Positions 62,133 to 64,000 of a stretch of 64,000 nucleotides of DNA are shown piece after piece. Origin of the DNA: DASQYE01 sp036389675 (GTDB taxonomy: Bacteria > Acidobacteriota > Blastocatellia > Pyrinomonadales > Pyrinomonadaceae); NCBI GenBank assembly GCA_036389675.1, contig DASVWI010000040.1:62001-126000 (forward strand). The letters run 5' to 3'. A model generated the notes under the pieces. That model was not told where the DNA came from and did not search any database. It worked only from the letters and a program-made list of their open reading frames with translations. Made by a program: the position numbers and the translations under genes. Position 1 is the first letter of the stretch, and the number at the start of each line of letters is the position of its first letter.

Positions 62133-63155
62133 TCAAACCACTTGAATCAGGTGGCCCGATTTCGGTTGTACCTCGCCGATAATCACGGCTCCATCAATTT
62201 TATTTATCAAAATCTCTGCTCTGGAGCGCTCAAGGCTTATCAAAAGCCCCCCCGCTGTCTGCGGGTCGAAAAGAGCGCTCTGCAACTCGCGCGAGACACT
62301 CTGCGCTATCTGAACAGTATCTCCGACGTACTCTCTATTATTTTTATCGCCGCGCGTGAGCATTCCCTGCGAGATCAACTCCAAAACGTCAGGTAATAGG
62401 GGAACACGCGCCGCCTCTATTACAAGGCAAACCTCGCTTGCGCGCGCCATCTCGTAAGCGTGCCCCAAGAGGCCGAAGCCTGTGACATCCGTGCAGGCGT
62501 GTGTGCCCACCTCCTGCATCGCTTCGGCGGCAGCGGCGGCAGAGGTAGTCATCACACGCATTGCTGCCTCAACCGTTTCCGGGCGCGCCATGCCCCGCTT
62601 GATGCCTGTGCTGATTGCGCCCGTCCCAATCGGCTTGGTTAAGATGAGCACGTCGCCCGGCTGAGCGCTGGCGTTGGTCACAACCTGCTCGGGATTAATC
62701 AAACCCGTCACGGCGTAACCGAACTTTATCTCGGCATCGTCAATTGAATGCCCCCCCAGCACGAACACACCTGCCTCGCTCATAGCCATCTGGCCGCCAA
62801 GCAGTATTTGCCGCAGGACATCCCAGTCCCCCTTCTGCGGATAGCAAACGATTGACAATGCCGTGATGGGCTTACCCCCCATAGCATATATATCGTTCAG
62901 GGCGTTATTGGCCGCCACACGACCATAAATCTCCGGGTCGTCGGCAACCGGAGTGAAAAAGTCCACGGTCTGAACGAGCGCAACGTCCGCCCCCAGACGA
63001 AACACTCCGGCATCGTCAGCCTTATCGTACCCGACGAGTACGTCCTTATTCTCCGGTTGTGGCGGTAAAGAGCCCAGAACCTGGGCTAAATCGCGAGGCG
63101 CGAGTTTCGCCACTCAACCAGCGCACGACACCATTTCGGTCAATCTCTTCTTCAT
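62133..63155 (-). CDS. selD: Selenophosphate synthetase with in-frame TGA (selenocysteine) at the active site
   Basis: 340 residues from the ATG at 63155, reading through TGA at 63116-63114. The N-terminus becomes MKKRLTEMVSCAG-U-VAKLAP, which fits the family pattern C/U-x-x-K-x-x-P exactly, with Sec14 and Lys17 as the catalytic pair. A GTG start at 63113 would lose both the active-site residue and the conserved leader. The rest is standard: DVALVQTVDFFTPVADDPE, GRVAANNALNDIYAMGG, CTDVTGFGLLGHA. The enzyme makes selenophosphate from selenide and ATP for Sec-tRNA or selenouridine. Confidence 0.93.
63059..63113 (-). promoter_or_regulatory. SECIS-like element within selD
   Basis: Directly after the TGA the mRNA has GUGGCG, which can pair with CGCCAC (63064-63059). 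Inside lies AGCCCAG-GUU-CUGGGCU (63087-63071), a stem whose tip has the G-G-U-U features seen in bacterial SECIS loops. The loop lies about 33 bases after the UGA, within the usual limit. It should recruit SelB. Confidence 0.75.
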
Positions 63156-63168
63156 TGTACTTTGTACT
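63153..63168. repeat. Short heptad repeat, family F, at the selD start
   Basis: Two TTGTACT units (AAGTACA on the coding strand; 63155-63168) abut the selD ATG. They lie between the start codon and a weak AAGGGA. Confidence 0.5.
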
Positions 63169-63345
63169 TCCCTTTTGTAGAGTCAGTTCAAGTTGATTTT
63201 ACAAATGCGTCTTGACTATCACTTTTCAGGCATCAGGCGCTTGAAGTCACAAACGTCTTCAGGGTGAAAGAAACCAGCCTCGAAGGCCAGAGACCCGTGT
63301 GGCCCAGCATTGTATCAGGATGCAGCTTTCAGAAGAGACCGGGGC

Positions 63346-64000
63346 TTAAATGGGGGTCGCTGTCGGCTCCTGGCTTGCGGTCAATAGTTGGTATAAGCGA
63401 TCCAGATCATTATCGTTGTAATACTCTATTTCGATCTTGCCGCCTGCGCCGGTCTGGCTGGGCATCACACGCACTTGTGTGCCGAAGCGACGGCGCAGTT
63501 TGTTTTCTGCCGCACGGATATTAGCGTCATCACGCTTTGGTGACGGGAGCGTGGCCGTAGCAGGGCTGGCACCGGCGATAATCCTCTTGATTGCTCGCTC
63601 GGTTTCACGCACGGAGAGAGACTGATCTATGACGTTTCGCGCGACGCGGCGCTGAATATCAGGGTCGTCTACGCCGAGGAGAGCGCGCGCATGCCCCATC
63701 GAGAGCTTTTCCTCTTCGACGAGGCGCTGGATATCTTCAGGTAAACGCAATAAACGCAGATAGTTAGTGACGAAAGACCGGTCTCTTCCGACCCGTTGAG
63801 CGACCGTCTCCTGTGTCAAGCCCAAGGTCTCTATGAGCCGCTTGTAGGCATGCGCCTCCTCAATGGCGTTGAGTTCCTGACGTTGTATATTTTCGATGAG
63901 GGCCAGTTCCAGAAGCTTGTCGTCTGGAATCGCGCGAACGACAGCGGGGACGCGTTGGAGTCCGGCGCGCTGGGCTGCGCGCCATCTTCTTTCGCCAGCG
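63346..64000 (-). CDS. parB: Chromosome-partitioning protein ParB, 5' end outside window
   Basis: At least 218 residues; the N-terminus lies beyond the right edge. It reads through AGERRWRAAQRAGL (box I CTPase motif), LIENIQRQELNAIEEAHAYKRL, the helix-turn-helix LTQETVAQRVGRDRSFVTNYLRLL and a C-terminal dimerisation domain. ParB binds parS sites near the origin and spreads as a CTP-dependent clamp. parA is probably upstream, outside the window. Confidence 0.95.
   Translation of the reverse strand, partial: AGERRWRAAQRAGLQRVPAVVRAIPDDKLLELALIENIQRQELNAIEEAHAYKRLIETLGLTQETVAQRVGRDRSFVTNYLRLLRLPEDIQRLVEEEKLSMGHARALLGVDDPDIQRRVARNVIDQSLSVRETERAIKRIIAGASPATATLPSPKRDDANIRAAENKLRRRFGTQVRVMPSQTGAGGKIEIEYYNDNDLDRLYQLLTASQEPTATPI

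Overview
This is a GC-rich bacterial chromosome segment with densely packed genes on both strands. The content suggests an acidobacterium, perhaps of the Blastocatellia. That is an inference from style: a very large Oar-like TonB-dependent receptor, a delta-60/Calx-beta/DUF4214 exoprotein, an SPFH/zinc-ribbon protein, many small secreted proteins of unknown function, and abundant heptanucleotide palindromes between genes. No rRNA, tRNA, CRISPR array, transposase or prophage was seen. The window opens inside a histidine kinase gene and closes inside parB.

Layout. 1-5027 (minus): multidomain sensor kinase and a small outer-membrane barrel protein. 5461-17873 (plus, with two minus genes): M16 peptidase, YycJ-like hydrolase, a lipoprotein, purB, purS-purQ, a lone SRA-like protein, two thioredoxin-fold proteins, purL and a lone LigD-type phosphoesterase. 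18059-24900: a 1003-aa secreted protein, pabB-pabC (4-aminobenzoate) and a class I aldolase. 25125-28602: ECF sigma, zinc anti-sigma, a secreted fasciclin protein and an exported truncated haemoglobin. 28786-34987: glyoxalase-II-like hydrolase, AmmeMemoRadiSam radical SAM enzyme, PilZ protein, GH3 glucosaminidase and a VOC/AraC pair. 35101-42801: delta-60 exoprotein, queG, moaA, and thiC behind a TPP riboswitch. 42917-50750 (minus): secreted and membrane proteins of unknown function, a TPR protein and the 1252-aa receptor. 51094-55247 (minus): ketosynthase, esterase, methyltransferase and FAD oxidoreductase, possibly one small biosynthetic pathway. 55449-64000 (minus): SPFH protein, VanZ-like protein, ATP synthase genes b', b, delta, alpha and gamma, selD and parB.

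How genes work together. PurB, PurS, PurQ and PurL serve purine synthesis; PabB and PabC make 4-aminobenzoate for folate; ThiC makes the thiamine pyrimidine. The sigma/anti-sigma/fasciclin set resembles the mycobacterial SigK-RskA-MPT83 arrangement. SelD appears to be a selenoprotein: its catalytic residue is an in-frame TGA, followed by a SECIS-like structure.

The most unusual feature is a superfamily of intergenic palindromes whose arms are 7-nt tandem repeats of several unrelated sequence families. They often fill the exact gap between the stop codon of one gene and the start codon of the next. They supply stop codons to upstream genes and take the place of Shine-Dalgarno sequences for downstream ones.
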